Below are positions 1 to 7,895 of a DNA stretch of 64,000 bases, one piece after another. Each line of letters begins with the position of its first letter. Position 1 is the first letter of the stretch. Origin of the DNA: Bifidobacterium thermophilum (GTDB taxonomy: Bacteria > Actinomycetota > Actinomycetes > Actinomycetales > Bifidobacteriaceae); assembly GCA_000741495.1 (NCBI GenBank), contig JGZV01000002.1:186001-250000 (forward strand). The letters are read 5' to 3'. A program made the position numbers and the translations under genes. Under the pieces are notes generated by a model that worked only from the letters and a program-made list of their open reading frames with translations, was not told where the DNA came from and made no database searches.

Positions 1-880
1 AGTCGCGAATCCACATGTCGATGGTTTCCGCGTAGCGTCGGTCCTGCCAGGCGTAGCTGTGGGCGATGCGGGCGAGTTGGCTCAAGCCTTGGTCGGCGTC
101 GGGTTCGATGCCGCAGATGATTTCGTAGGCGCGGACTTTGGAGAACGCCATGCACGTGTCGTACCAGTCGCGTTCGCGTGGCGTGGGGCCGGCGTCGCCG
201 TCGATTCTGGACCGGTCAGGGTGGTCTGCCTGGTCGGTGCGGTCAAGGAACCGGGTGCGCCAGGCGAAATATCCGCGCAGCTGGTGGTTGTCCATATCCC
301 GGTAAGTGGGGTGCTGCCAGCGGAAGATGCCGTGCCAGTCGTAGTCGTCGCGGTAGTCGGCCACGGATGCGCCTTGCAGGTAGAAGTCGAGGGCGCGGCC
401 GAGCGTCACGTCGCGGAAAGTGTAGTGGGCGCGGATGGCTCGCATGCGGCGCAGGCGGGCGGGCAGGATGCTTTGCCGGGAGTTGCTTTGCCGCGTGGTA
501 ATAGGACGGGCCGGGCGCAGAAGGCGCACTGGGCGAGACGGGCGCGCGGCGAGGTCTGATTCCTCGGGCATGATGATGGGCTGGTCGCGGTACGTCCGTG
601 GTATGGCTCGCCCCGCGGGCTGGTTCGGATGCGCGGGCTGGGTTGCTTCGGATGCGATGGAGTCGTTGCGCCCGTAGACCGTTCCGGTATCTGCGGAATC
701 GGGATACGGTTCGTAGCCGCCGGGCTGGATGCCCGGACGGCGATGAGTGTTGGCAGGCTGGCCGTCCGCATCCTCGACATGCCCGAAAACGCCGGATGCA
801 ACGATCCTGTCCGATGCGGGAGCGCCCGATGCGGCGGGTTTTATGGGGATGGGCGTGTCAGTGTATACCGTGTCATGCAT
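1..880 (-). CDS. TerB N-terminal-domain protein, 3' end outside window
   Basis: The reading frame is open from the window edge up to an in-frame stop at 1040-1042, and the first ATG is at 880, giving 293 visible residues. Residues 1 to about 150 are rich in Pro, Ala, Ser and acidic residues and look like a disordered leader. From about residue 158 the sequence becomes globular (FYLQGASVADYRDDYDWHG, then GYFAWRTRF, then SKVRAYEIICGIE and ARIAHSYAWQDRRY). This pattern of aromatic residues, a WRT motif and a YEII helix fits the TerB_N domain of tellurite-resistance/stress-associated proteins, usually followed by TerB-C domains. The ATG is 23 nt below the stop of the YjbR-like gene, which suggests an operon. 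A GTG near 993 could extend the protein into the upstream gene. Molecular function is unknown for the family. Confidence 0.72.
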   Translation of the reverse strand, partial: MHDTVYTDTPIPIKPAASGAPASDRIVASGVFGHVEDADGQPANTHRRPGIQPGGYEPYPDSADTGTVYGRNDSIASEATQPAHPNQPAGRAIPRTYRDQPIIMPEESDLAARPSRPVRLLRPARPITTRQSNSRQSILPARLRRMRAIRAHYTFRDVTLGRALDFYLQGASVADYRDDYDWHGIFRWQHPTYRDMDNHQLRGYFAWRTRFLDRTDQADHPDRSRIDGDAGPTPRERDWYDTCMAFSKVRAYEIICGIEPDADQGLSQLARIAHSYAWQDRRYAETIDMWIRD

Positions 881-902
881 TCGCACCCGCGTCGAGGCGG
901 CA

Positions 903-1349
903 TCATCCGTCGAGACGGATTGCTGCGATGGGTCTTCCAGCGTCGCTATAGGGTTCGTTTTCGTTTCGGGCGCAGAGAATCGCGTTGCTTGCACGTCGAC
1001 ATCTTCTGCGGGGCTGCGATGCCATCGCGTAGGATGACGTCAGATAGTCGGCCATGGTTGGCAGATCAACCGTCCCATCAAGTTTGATGAACATCCACGT
1101 GTCATGGTCGGCCTTGACGGTCGGCCCAAACCCCGGAAGGGTGAGCAACGACGCGATATGCGCAGGCTCGCAGCGCACGACGAGATCATGCCCGCCGATC
1201 AGCATGGCGTATCTCCTGCCGGTCGCCGGGTGGTCGAAAACGAGACTTCCCGGCACTCGCCCGCCCGGGCGGGGTTGGGTATGCAGCCGCTGTAGCGCAA
1301 ACCGCACAATCTCCTGCACGAAATCCCGTGTTCCGCCCGTTAATGCCAT
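903..1349 (-). CDS. MmcQ/YjbR-like protein
   Basis: A 148-aa frame starting at ATG 1349. Residues 40-110 (YAMLIGGHDLVVRCEP, GFGPTVKADHDTWMFI, IKLDGTVDLPTMADYLTSSY) match the MmcQ/YjbR fold, a small double-wing alpha/beta domain related to DNA-binding CyaY-like proteins. YjbR domains normally end just after the SY helix. The last 35-40 residues are Arg-rich and unlike the family, and the same DNA is open in the downstream TerB frame. The C-terminus may therefore be a natural extension or the product of a small indel. The gene appears co-transcribed with the TerB-N gene. Substrate and partner are unknown. Confidence 0.6.
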   Translation of the reverse strand: MALTGGTRDFVQEIVRFALQRLHTQPRPGGRVPGSLVFDHPATGRRYAMLIGGHDLVVRCEPAHIASLLTLPGFGPTVKADHDTWMFIKLDGTVDLPTMADYLTSSYAMASQPRRRCRRASNAILCARNENEPYSDAGRPIAAIRLDG

Positions 1350-1428
1350 ACCGCCGAGTCTAGTGTGGACGCCTCACCGTGTGAGACGGGTGTTGTCGCA
1401 GCCGCATCGCAGCCGATACGATACCGGT

Positions 1429-2238
1429 ATGAAAATCGCGCTGGCACAAATGGGCATGACCCGCAGCATCAAAGACAATCTCAAGACAAGCCTTGCGATG
1501 ATCGCCGATGCCGCCGACAACCATGCCGATATGGTCGTCTTCCCGGAAATCCAGTTCTCCCCGTTCTTCCCGCAATACCCGGCATCGTCTTCTCCCCTCG
1601 ACGCAGGCGGATACGCGATGCGGCTCGACAACCCTGCAATCGAAGCGATCCGCAAGGCATGCGCGGACAGGCGGATCATGGCATGCCCGAACGCGTATCT
1701 TATGGAGCCAGACGGCCGCCGGATTGACACCACACTCGTCATCGGCGCCGACGGCAGCCTGCTCGGCCGGCAAGGCATGGTGCATATCGCACAGGCGGAA
1801 TGCTTCTACGAGCAGGACTATTACGCGCCGGATGATGCGATCCGCATTATCGACACGCCGTTCGGCACGATTGGCGTCTGCGTATGCTTCGACCGCCACT
1901 ACCCCGAGACGATCCGCACGCTCGCCCTGCGCGGTGCCGACCTCGTGGTCATCCCCACGGCCAACACGAGCGCCGAACCCGAGGAGATGTTCCTTCAGGA
2001 GGTGCGCGTGCAGGCGTTCCAGAACAGTGTGAATATCGTGATGTGCAACCGTGTCGGCGTCGAGGATGCGATGCGTTTCGACGGGCGGAGCGTCATCGTC
2101 GGGCCGGACGGCAAGGTGTTGGCGCTCGCCGGCGAGAAGCCTTGCCTGCTGACCGCAGATATCGATCTTGACGCGGCCAAGGCGATGCGAAACGCCAAGC
2201 CGTACACGAGTCTGCGGCGGCCGGGATTGTACGCCTGA
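1429..2238 (+). CDS. Carbon-nitrogen hydrolase (nitrilase superfamily)
   Basis: A 269-aa protein beginning MKIALAQMG, the usual N-terminus of nitrilase-fold amidohydrolases. The catalytic Glu is in VVFPEIQF (about residue 41) and the nucleophilic Cys in CVCFDRHYPE (about residue 145). The tail VQAFQNSVNIVMCNRVG is also characteristic. The family hydrolyses C-N bonds of amides or N-carbamoyl amines such as carbamoylputrescine. The usual catalytic-Lys segment reads GRQGMVHIAQ here, so the Lys of the Glu-Lys-Cys triad is not where expected. The ATG at 1429 was chosen over an upstream in-frame Met because it begins the conserved beta strand. It stands alone between opposite-strand genes. Substrate unknown. 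Confidence 0.85.
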   Translation: MKIALAQMGMTRSIKDNLKTSLAMIADAADNHADMVVFPEIQFSPFFPQYPASSSPLDAGGYAMRLDNPAIEAIRKACADRRIMACPNAYLMEPDGRRIDTTLVIGADGSLLGRQGMVHIAQAECFYEQDYYAPDDAIRIIDTPFGTIGVCVCFDRHYPETIRTLALRGADLVVIPTANTSAEPEEMFLQEVRVQAFQNSVNIVMCNRVGVEDAMRFDGRSVIVGPDGKVLALAGEKPCLLTADIDLDAAKAMRNAKPYTSLRRPGLYA

Positions 2239-2283
2239 ACGCACTTTCATGCGCGAGGAAACGTCTGATCACGTGTACAAAGT

Positions 2284-2328
2284 TGAAAACGTTTGTGCAC
2301 GCTGAATCACGTTTGAAAACGTTTGCGA
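2284..2328. promoter_or_regulatory. Two LacI/CcpA-like operator sites
   Basis: Two copies of TTGAAAACGTTTG-type sequence lie exactly 30 bp apart, with the palindromic core AAACGTTT at 2287-2294 and 2317-2324. Each resembles a LacI-family or cre-type operator. They lie between two converging gene ends (the nitrilase gene and arsC), with no promoter-proximal gene in view. They may be relics of a lost sugar-regulated gene or serve an unseen transcript. The match is by eye only. Confidence 0.35.
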
Positions 2329-2420
2329 CCGTTCTATGAGGCACGAGGCTGGAGACTCGAGGCTCAAGGCTCAAGGCTGTATGCCGGCGGCTGAGGTTTG
2401 CGGTTCGGCGGATGCGGATG

Positions 2421-2831
2421 TCAGGCCTCGTGTTGCAGCAGCCGACTGCGCAGATTACGGATATCGCGTTCGATCTCGTGGATTGTGGCGATGAAAGTCG
2501 CGTCATCCTTGCCAGTCGGGTCCTCAAGCCCCCAGTCTTCACGCGAGGCGGCGGACAGCACCGGGCAGGCGACACCGCAACCCATGGTGACCACGACATC
2601 GATCGGCGGCAGCTGGTCGAGTGTCTTAGGATGCTGCCCGTTCGCCGGCATATCGATGCCGTACAGTCTGCGCATGAGCCGCACGGCGTCCGGGTTGATT
2701 TCGGATTTGATGGTGGTGCCGGCGGAATATGATTCAAACGCGTCTGCGGCGAGCGTCCTGCCCAACGCTTCGGCAATCTGGCTGCGGCAAGAGTTGTGGG
2801 TGCAGATGAATGCGACTTTGGGCAGTGTCAT
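2421..2831 (-). CDS. arsC: Arsenate reductase, thioredoxin-coupled (LMW-PTP fold)
   Basis: A 136-aa protein starting MTLPKVAFICTHNSCRSQ. The start at 2831 is preceded by AAGGA a few bases upstream, so a longer in-frame Met at 2882 was rejected. CTHNSCR near the N-terminus is the CX5R phosphatase/arsenate-binding loop. TMGCGVACP near residue 84 supplies the two further cysteines that relay the disulfide in thioredoxin-coupled ArsC. The size is typical. It would reduce arsenate to arsenite in the cytosol. No arsenite pump or ArsR is adjacent, so this copy is probably a stand-alone detoxification gene; a plain tyrosine phosphatase is less likely because of the extra cysteines. Confidence 0.87.
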   Translation of the reverse strand: MTLPKVAFICTHNSCRSQIAEALGRTLAADAFESYSAGTTIKSEINPDAVRLMRRLYGIDMPANGQHPKTLDQLPPIDVVVTMGCGVACPVLSAASREDWGLEDPTGKDDATFIATIHEIERDIRNLRSRLLQHEA

Positions 2832-2987
2832 CGGTTCCTTGGCTTTCTGGCTTCTTGACGGTTGATGATGAGTGATTAGCAATTAGTAATCGTGCGTGGT
2901 CTGTTGTGGTGGTGTCGGCGCTGTTTGATTGCGGTGCGCGGTGTTGCCGCCGGTTACCTGTCGGCCGGTCACGGGCAGGACCGCAGC

Positions 2988-3519
2988 TCAGAAGGTCAGG
3001 CGCATCTCATGCCAGGGCACTCCCCCCGTGTGTGGACGCGGACATGCCTTCGTCTTGGAAACCGAAGGTCGCGTAGAACTGCACGAGCCGGTCCTTGCAG
3101 GTGAGGACCACTCCGCGACGGCCTTGCTCGCGTGCGGTTTCAATCGCGTGGCGTAGTACGCGTCCTGCATAGCCGTGACGTCGGTAATCCGGGTGAGTGT
3201 CCACGCCGAAGATCATCTGCCAGGCGCCTTGCGGATTGTGCATGCCGGCATCGTCGTACATCTCGTCGAGCAGATGCGGCTGGTCAGTGACCATGCCGTT
3301 GACGAAGCTCACGAGCTGTGTGCCGCCGTCAGGGCCGTGTTGGGCTTCCAACAGCCAGAAATGGTCGGGGAATATCGCGAGCCGGCTGCCGATCGACGCG
3401 CGACTGGCCGCTTCCGCCGGCGGGAAGCATGCCTGTTCGAGCCGGTCGAGGGCGTCAAGATCCTGCACGGTTGCCGTGCGGATCGGCAGCAGAGTGAACG
3501 ATGGCGTCGGTGTACTCAT
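2988..3519 (-). CDS. GNAT N-acetyltransferase, frameshifted near the C-terminus
   Basis: Acetyl-CoA-dependent N-acetyltransferase fold: an N-terminal strand LLPIRTATVQDLDAL, the acetyl-CoA loop region FGVDTHPDYRRHGYAGRVL and the helix-strand RRGVVLTCKDRLVQFYATFGF. As read, the frame stops at 3007 after STHGGSALA. If the run of six G (minus strand; C run at 3022-3027) had five, the frame would end at 2988 as STHGGVPWHEMRLTF, and HGG-x-x-W-x-x-M is the normal GNAT ending. The gene is therefore either phase-variable at the homopolymer, recently broken in its last residues, or carries a base-call error. A start at 3519 (MSTPTPSF) is preferred; an in-frame ATG at 3549 exists. Substrate unknown. 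Confidence 0.75.
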
Positions 3520-3562
3520 GCGGCCAATGGTATCGCACCTTGGAGTCATGGCAGTCCCACTG

Positions 3563-4846
3563 TCATTTTCGTCTTGCGGCGAACCGCGAGACAGCCAAGC
3601 CCGCCACGATGAACGCGAGCGCGAACACTGCCATGAGACCGGTTGCGGCAGCCCACCTGCCGATGTCGGGCGTACCGGTCATCGCACTGCCTTGCCCGCC
3701 GAACGCGTCATACACGCCGTCCACGTACCACCAGCCGGGCAGTAGGCGTGCAAACGCTTGCAACGATGCGGGCATCAGCCATTGCGGCAGCCACGCGCCG
3801 GACAGGAACGCGGAGGCGAGCGTCACGGTGTTGACGATGCCGTTCATCGCGGCGGTGGAAACCCGGCATTGGCCGATGAGGAACCCCAGTGCGCTGACCG
3901 TCAAGGAGAATACGAACGTGCCGATAAGCGAGAACAACAATGGCCGCCACCCGATGCCGGCAAGGCCGCCCTGGCAGACTGCGGAGCAGGCGATGGCGAC
4001 ACCGATGCAACACAGCCATACCACGGCTGATGCGCCGCAACAGACGAGCAACACCTGTGCCCAGATGGCATGGCCGGATTCGGCTGACACGCCGACCCTG
4101 CGCATGGTGGTCGGCTTGTTGAACGCGGTGATGATGACAATCACGATGAACGCGATGTTAAGCATCAGCGGGTACAGCATGGTAGCGAGGGTCGCGGCGA
4201 AGACCCGGCCGCTCGGAGTGAGACTTCCTGCGGCTGACGAGCCATACGCGTGGCTTGGGGCAGCCGCAGCCACTTGGACGGACTGGCCGCTTTCCGCGCG
4301 CGCCTTGGCCACGGTGGCGGCTGCTTGGGCGAGCGATGCGTCTTGGTCGGCAAGCATGGCTGATTTCAGTGATCCGAGGAACCCGTTGATTTGGATGGTG
4401 AGCATCCGCGCCGCCGCAGAACCGGTGGAATCAGTGCCGTTTCCTGAGCCCGCCAGGCTCAGCGCGGGCAGAGTGCCCTGCGTTCGTGCCGCCTTGGTGA
4501 ACGATGCCGTATAGCCTTGCGGGACGATGATGATCACATCAACATAGTCGGTGGCGATGGCGTCTTGGATGGCCTGCGTAGTGTCCTCGATGTCAACGAT
4601 GTCCGCCGAGAACGACAGATACGAACGCAGTGCGGCGCCTGTAGCATGACCGCCGGCGCTGTCACGGTCGATGATCGCCAGGGATGCTGTAGGCGGCTCA
4701 TAGGCGCTGGTCTGGTCGTCGCCGTCGGAGGCGAGTCCGATGCCGATACCGAGCATGGCGGCCATGACCCCGGTCGCCAGCAAGTAGACCAGTAGTTGGA
4801 ACATGTTTGCGCGCAGAACCAGCCATGCTGCTTTACAGGTGGTCAT
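3563..4846 (-). CDS. ABC-2 type exporter permease, second subunit
   Basis: A 427-aa membrane protein with one N-terminal helix (LLVYLLATGVMAAMLGIGIG), an extracytoplasmic domain of about 200 residues, and a block of five or six C-terminal helices (for example LMLNIAFIVIVIITAF, LLFSLIGTFVFSLTVSALGF, GLMAVFALAFIVAGLAV). This is the layout of ABC-2 (YhgE/DrrB-like) permeases that export drugs, lipids or peptides. Its ATG at 4846 overlaps the end of the upstream permease gene, and with the ATPase at 6119-7069 the three form one operon. Two half-permeases plus one ATPase would make a heterodimeric exporter. The substrate cannot be read from the sequence. Confidence 0.82.
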   Translation of the reverse strand: MTTCKAAWLVLRANMFQLLVYLLATGVMAAMLGIGIGLASDGDDQTSAYEPPTASLAIIDRDSAGGHATGAALRSYLSFSADIVDIEDTTQAIQDAIATDYVDVIIIVPQGYTASFTKAARTQGTLPALSLAGSGNGTDSTGSAAARMLTIQINGFLGSLKSAMLADQDASLAQAAATVAKARAESGQSVQVAAAAPSHAYGSSAAGSLTPSGRVFAATLATMLYPLMLNIAFIVIVIITAFNKPTTMRRVGVSAESGHAIWAQVLLVCCGASAVVWLCCIGVAIACSAVCQGGLAGIGWRPLLFSLIGTFVFSLTVSALGFLIGQCRVSTAAMNGIVNTVTLASAFLSGAWLPQWLMPASLQAFARLLPGWWYVDGVYDAFGGQGSAMTGTPDIGRWAAATGLMAVFALAFIVAGLAVSRFAARRK

Positions 4847-6105
4847 AGCTCACCTTCCTCAGTTCGAATGCGGCCACCCCCCAGCGCGATCGCCGACATG
4901 GCGGCGAGCACTCTTACGGTACGGGCGAATGGGGCGAGACTGTCGTAATACAGCAGGTCGTAGAACAGGTTGGTCACCTGTTTGGCGGGATTGAGGTATT
5001 GCAAACCCGGCACGGCGCGTTGCACGCTGTCCGCGAAAGCCATGTTGCCGTACAGTCCGGTGAAAATCGACAGGACCAAAGAGAAGGCGACACTGATACC
5101 GCTTTTCGCACCGAGCGAGATGACCGGGATCGCGCCGAGCGCCAGACCAAGACAATTGGCCATGCCGGAGCCGAGCGCGATGGCGAGGATCGCGAGCCCT
5201 TCCCTGCCGGGGAAAGACACGCCCAAGACCACGCGCATATACGCGTAGACGATAAGCATGCACAGGAAGGTCGCCAGCCATGAGGACAGCATGACCGCGC
5301 CGATGCGCGCGAGACGCGACAACGGGGATACGCTGACCCTCGCCCCCAAAGGCGAGAGATTGGCTTGCAGGGCGCTGAGCACGTTGCAGGTCATGGTCAT
5401 GGCCATAAGGATGCTCATCGCGAGGATTGCGACATGGTAGCGCACCATGCCGTCGGCATGCCTGATGCCGGATGCCTGTCGGGTGATCTCTTCAAGGTTT
5501 GCTCCCGCCAGAGCGGCGATCCACGCGCTGTCCGTCAGTTTCGACGGGTCATTGGCGGCCGCCTGCTCGATTGCCTGTGTGACAATGCGCGAACGTTCGT
5601 TGTACTGTTCGACCAGCGTGCCGAGGGTGATCAGTGACCATGCCTGCCCGTCGGAGCCGCCGGACTTGGTCTGGGCGATATCCGTGGCGGCTCTCTGCGA
5701 GAGCGTGAGTCTCAAATCACCGGAATCCTGCATTGACAGGTAGGCGAGCGCCTTGCCTTGACGCAGGAGCGTTGTGGCTTCGGCCACGTTTGCGGCGTCG
5801 ATCCGCTTGAACAGTGCGATAGCGCTGTTCTTGCCGATGACGGTCGATGAGCCCGAAGATGTTGACGATTCACTTGCTGACGCCGAGAACGCGTTGACGA
5901 ACGTGTTCGCGCCACGGCTGGTGTTCCAAGCCGTATCTGAGACCACGGCCACGGGTGCCGGCTCGAGGGTGACGTTCCCGGACGCGATGGTGCCGAATAC
6001 GCCTTGGATGAGCGTGGCAAGGATGACAGGGAACGCAATCATCCAGAACAGGACGGCGGGTGTGCGCAGTGAGCTTTTCAGCTCCATGACGAAGGTATGC
6101 CACAT
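4843..6105 (-). CDS. ABC-2 type exporter permease, first subunit (C-terminal frameshift)
   Basis: A 420-aa permease with the same topology as its neighbour: N-terminal helix (LFWMIAFPVILATLIQGVF), a large external loop, then helices such as AILAMSILMAMTMTCNVL and LSSWLATFLCMLIVYAYM. As read it ends ALGGGRIRTEEGEL at 4843. With one G fewer in the six-G run (C run at 4877-4882) it would continue ALGVAAFELRKVSYDHL and stop at 4833-4835. A polar tail ending in SYDHL after the last helix is what ABC-2 permeases normally have, so a one-base indel is likely. It lies 13 nt downstream of the ATPase gene and overlaps the next permease start. Confidence 0.82.
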   Translation of the reverse strand: MWHTFVMELKSSLRTPAVLFWMIAFPVILATLIQGVFGTIASGNVTLEPAPVAVVSDTAWNTSRGANTFVNAFSASASESSTSSGSSTVIGKNSAIALFKRIDAANVAEATTLLRQGKALAYLSMQDSGDLRLTLSQRAATDIAQTKSGGSDGQAWSLITLGTLVEQYNERSRIVTQAIEQAAANDPSKLTDSAWIAALAGANLEEITRQASGIRHADGMVRYHVAILAMSILMAMTMTCNVLSALQANLSPLGARVSVSPLSRLARIGAVMLSSWLATFLCMLIVYAYMRVVLGVSFPGREGLAILAIALGSGMANCLGLALGAIPVISLGAKSGISVAFSLVLSIFTGLYGNMAFADSVQRAVPGLQYLNPAKQVTNLFYDLLYYDSLAPFARTVRVLAAMSAIALGGGRIRTEEGEL

Positions 6106-6118
6106 GACGATCCCCTCC

Positions 6119-7069
6119 CTAGTCGCGCAACGCTGTGCCAGTCAGCTCAAGGAACACATCGTTGAGCGTCGGCGGCTGTGAAGTGACGCGCCCGGGACGG
6201 ATGTTCCCACGCCGCAGCACGTCAAGCACGTCGACCAGATTGTGTTCGCCATGCTTGCAACGGATGTCCAGCGTATCGCCACTCGCTTTCACTTCGAGGA
6301 CGAACGGAAGGTTACGGATCCCTTCGGGCACGCTCCCGCCCAGGCCAGCGGCCTCGATGGTGATGCGCTCCCCGGTGGCGATCTGGGCTTTGAGCTCGTC
6401 CGCAGTACCGAGCGCCAAATGCCGGCCGTGGTCCATGATCAGGATACGGTCGCAGATCAGTTCGACCTCCTCCATGTAATGGCTCGTGTAAACGACGGTC
6501 GCGCCCTCGCGGTTGAGGCGTTTGATGCCTTCGAGAATCGCGTTGCGGCTTTGCGGGTCTACGGCCACGGTCGGCTCGTCGAAGAAGATGAGTTCCGGCC
6601 GGTGGGCAATCCCACAGGCGATGTTAAGCCGGCGAAGCAGACCTCCAGAGAGTTTCTTCGGCCGATAGCGCCTGAATTCCGTGAGCCCGACGAACCCTAT
6701 CGCCTCCTCAACCAGCTGCTTGCGACGCTTGCGGTCCTTGACATACAGGGAGCAGAAGTAATCGATGTTCTCCTCGACGCTCAGCTCATCGAATACGGCG
6801 ACCTCCTGAGGCACAATGCCAATCCGGCGGCGAAGCTCATAGGCGGACGGGGTCATCCGCTCGCCCAGCACACGGATGTCACCCGCCTCGAAATCCAGCA
6901 ATCCCAGAATGCAGCTGATCGCCGTGGTCTTGCCAGAGCCGTTCGGCCCGAGCAGACCGAAAATCTCGCCACGGCGCACCTGAAGGTCGAAACCGTCAAG
7001 CGCGAGCATGTCCCCGTAGCGTTTGACCAAGTGCCTGACGTTCAAGGCGGTGTCGTTCGTATCGTTCAT
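6119..7069 (-). CDS. ABC exporter ATP-binding subunit
   Basis: A 316-aa ATPase of the drug-exporter (DrrA/CcmA) type. Walker A GPNGSGKTT is near residue 41, the signature LSGGLLRRLNIA near 142, Walker B LIFFDEPTVAVDP near 162, and the switch His in VVYTSHYMEE near 195. A C-terminal domain of about 90 residues follows, as in ATPases partnered with ABC-2 permeases. It is the first gene of a three-gene operon with the permeases at 4843-6105 and 3563-4846 and would energise their export cycle at the inner face of the membrane. The start MNDTNDTALNVRHLVKRYG is the only sensible Met. Substrate unknown. Confidence 0.9.
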   Translation of the reverse strand: MNDTNDTALNVRHLVKRYGDMLALDGFDLQVRRGEIFGLLGPNGSGKTTAISCILGLLDFEAGDIRVLGERMTPSAYELRRRIGIVPQEVAVFDELSVEENIDYFCSLYVKDRKRRKQLVEEAIGFVGLTEFRRYRPKKLSGGLLRRLNIACGIAHRPELIFFDEPTVAVDPQSRNAILEGIKRLNREGATVVYTSHYMEEVELICDRILIMDHGRHLALGTADELKAQIATGERITIEAAGLGGSVPEGIRNLPFVLEVKASGDTLDIRCKHGEHNLVDVLDVLRRGNIRPGRVTSQPPTLNDVFLELTGTALRD

Positions 7070-7203
7070 GATTTCATTGTGTCATACCGACACACCGAAC
7101 ACGGGGAAATTAGGCGAGGGTTCGCGAGCCTGTCAGTTGCCGTCCATATCAAGGAAGACGATGGTGGCAGCCGACGCGTACGCGCCGGACGAAAGGAAGC
7201 AGC

Positions 7204-7827
7204 ATGGCACGGATCTGCGACGAAATCGACGACGAGAACGGCAACAGGAACGCATTCCCCATGGAATTGCTCACCCAAGGCGCCGACCATGCGGCCGCCG
7301 TACTGCTCGGCTGCCTGCTGGTACGCGACTGGCCCGACGGCACCCATAGCGCAGTCCGCATCGTGGAAACGGAGGCCTACGACCAGAACGACCCGGCAAG
7401 CCACACCTATCACGGGCGCAGCGAGCGCAATCGCGCGATGTTCGGCCCGGCCGGCCACGCCTACGTATATTTCACGTACGGCATGCACTACTGCGTCAAC
7501 GTGACCGCCGGCGCGGACGGCTTCGGATGCGGCGTGCTCATCCGCGCGGGCGAACCGATCGAAGGCGTCGAACATATGACGCAACTACGTGGCGGACGCA
7601 CGGGCGCCCAACTGACCAACGGGCCGGCAAAACTCTGTCAGGCGCTCGCCATTGACAAATCCTTGTACGGCCATGATTTGCGCATGCCGCCGCTGCGGCT
7701 GGTACGGGCGTCGCTCAGGGAAGACGAGCGGATCGGCCGCACGCCCCGCATCGGTATCAGCAAGGCGGCGGACCGGCCAAGACGCCTGATTATCATGGCA
7801 ATCCGTATGTGTCGAAAAGCCCGCTGA
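7204..7827 (+). CDS. Alkyladenine DNA glycosylase (AAG/MPG), C-terminus out of frame
   Basis: A base-excision-repair glycosylase that removes 3-methyladenine and related lesions. Family hallmarks are the strand VRIVETEAYDQNDPASHTYHG with the catalytic Glu (about residue 57), FGPAGHAYVYFTYGMHYCVNV, GVLIRAGEPIEG and LTNGPAKLCQAL. Up to PRIGISKAADRP the protein is orthodox, then it reads RRLIIMAIRMCRKAR and stops. The next frame supplies the expected ending GNPYVSKSPLNAK, so one base appears to be missing near 7785-7800. The corrected frame has no stop and runs on into the DUF488 domain that ends at 8339. The gene is thus either a frameshifted glycosylase or half of a broken glycosylase-DUF488 fusion. 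Confidence 0.85.
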   Translation: MARICDEIDDENGNRNAFPMELLTQGADHAAAVLLGCLLVRDWPDGTHSAVRIVETEAYDQNDPASHTYHGRSERNRAMFGPAGHAYVYFTYGMHYCVNVTAGADGFGCGVLIRAGEPIEGVEHMTQLRGGRTGAQLTNGPAKLCQALAIDKSLYGHDLRMPPLRLVRASLREDERIGRTPRIGISKAADRPRRLIIMAIRMCRKAR

Positions 7828-7895
7828 ACGCGAAAGCCGTGCCGCTGGACACTGCCGGGCCGATGCATGGGACACAAGCGAAAGGGACACAAGCG

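Noticed and set aside
1360-2250. 296-aa frame antisense to the nitrilase gene
   Set aside because: Arg/Val-rich mirror reading, no domain, whereas the plus-strand gene has clear catalytic motifs.
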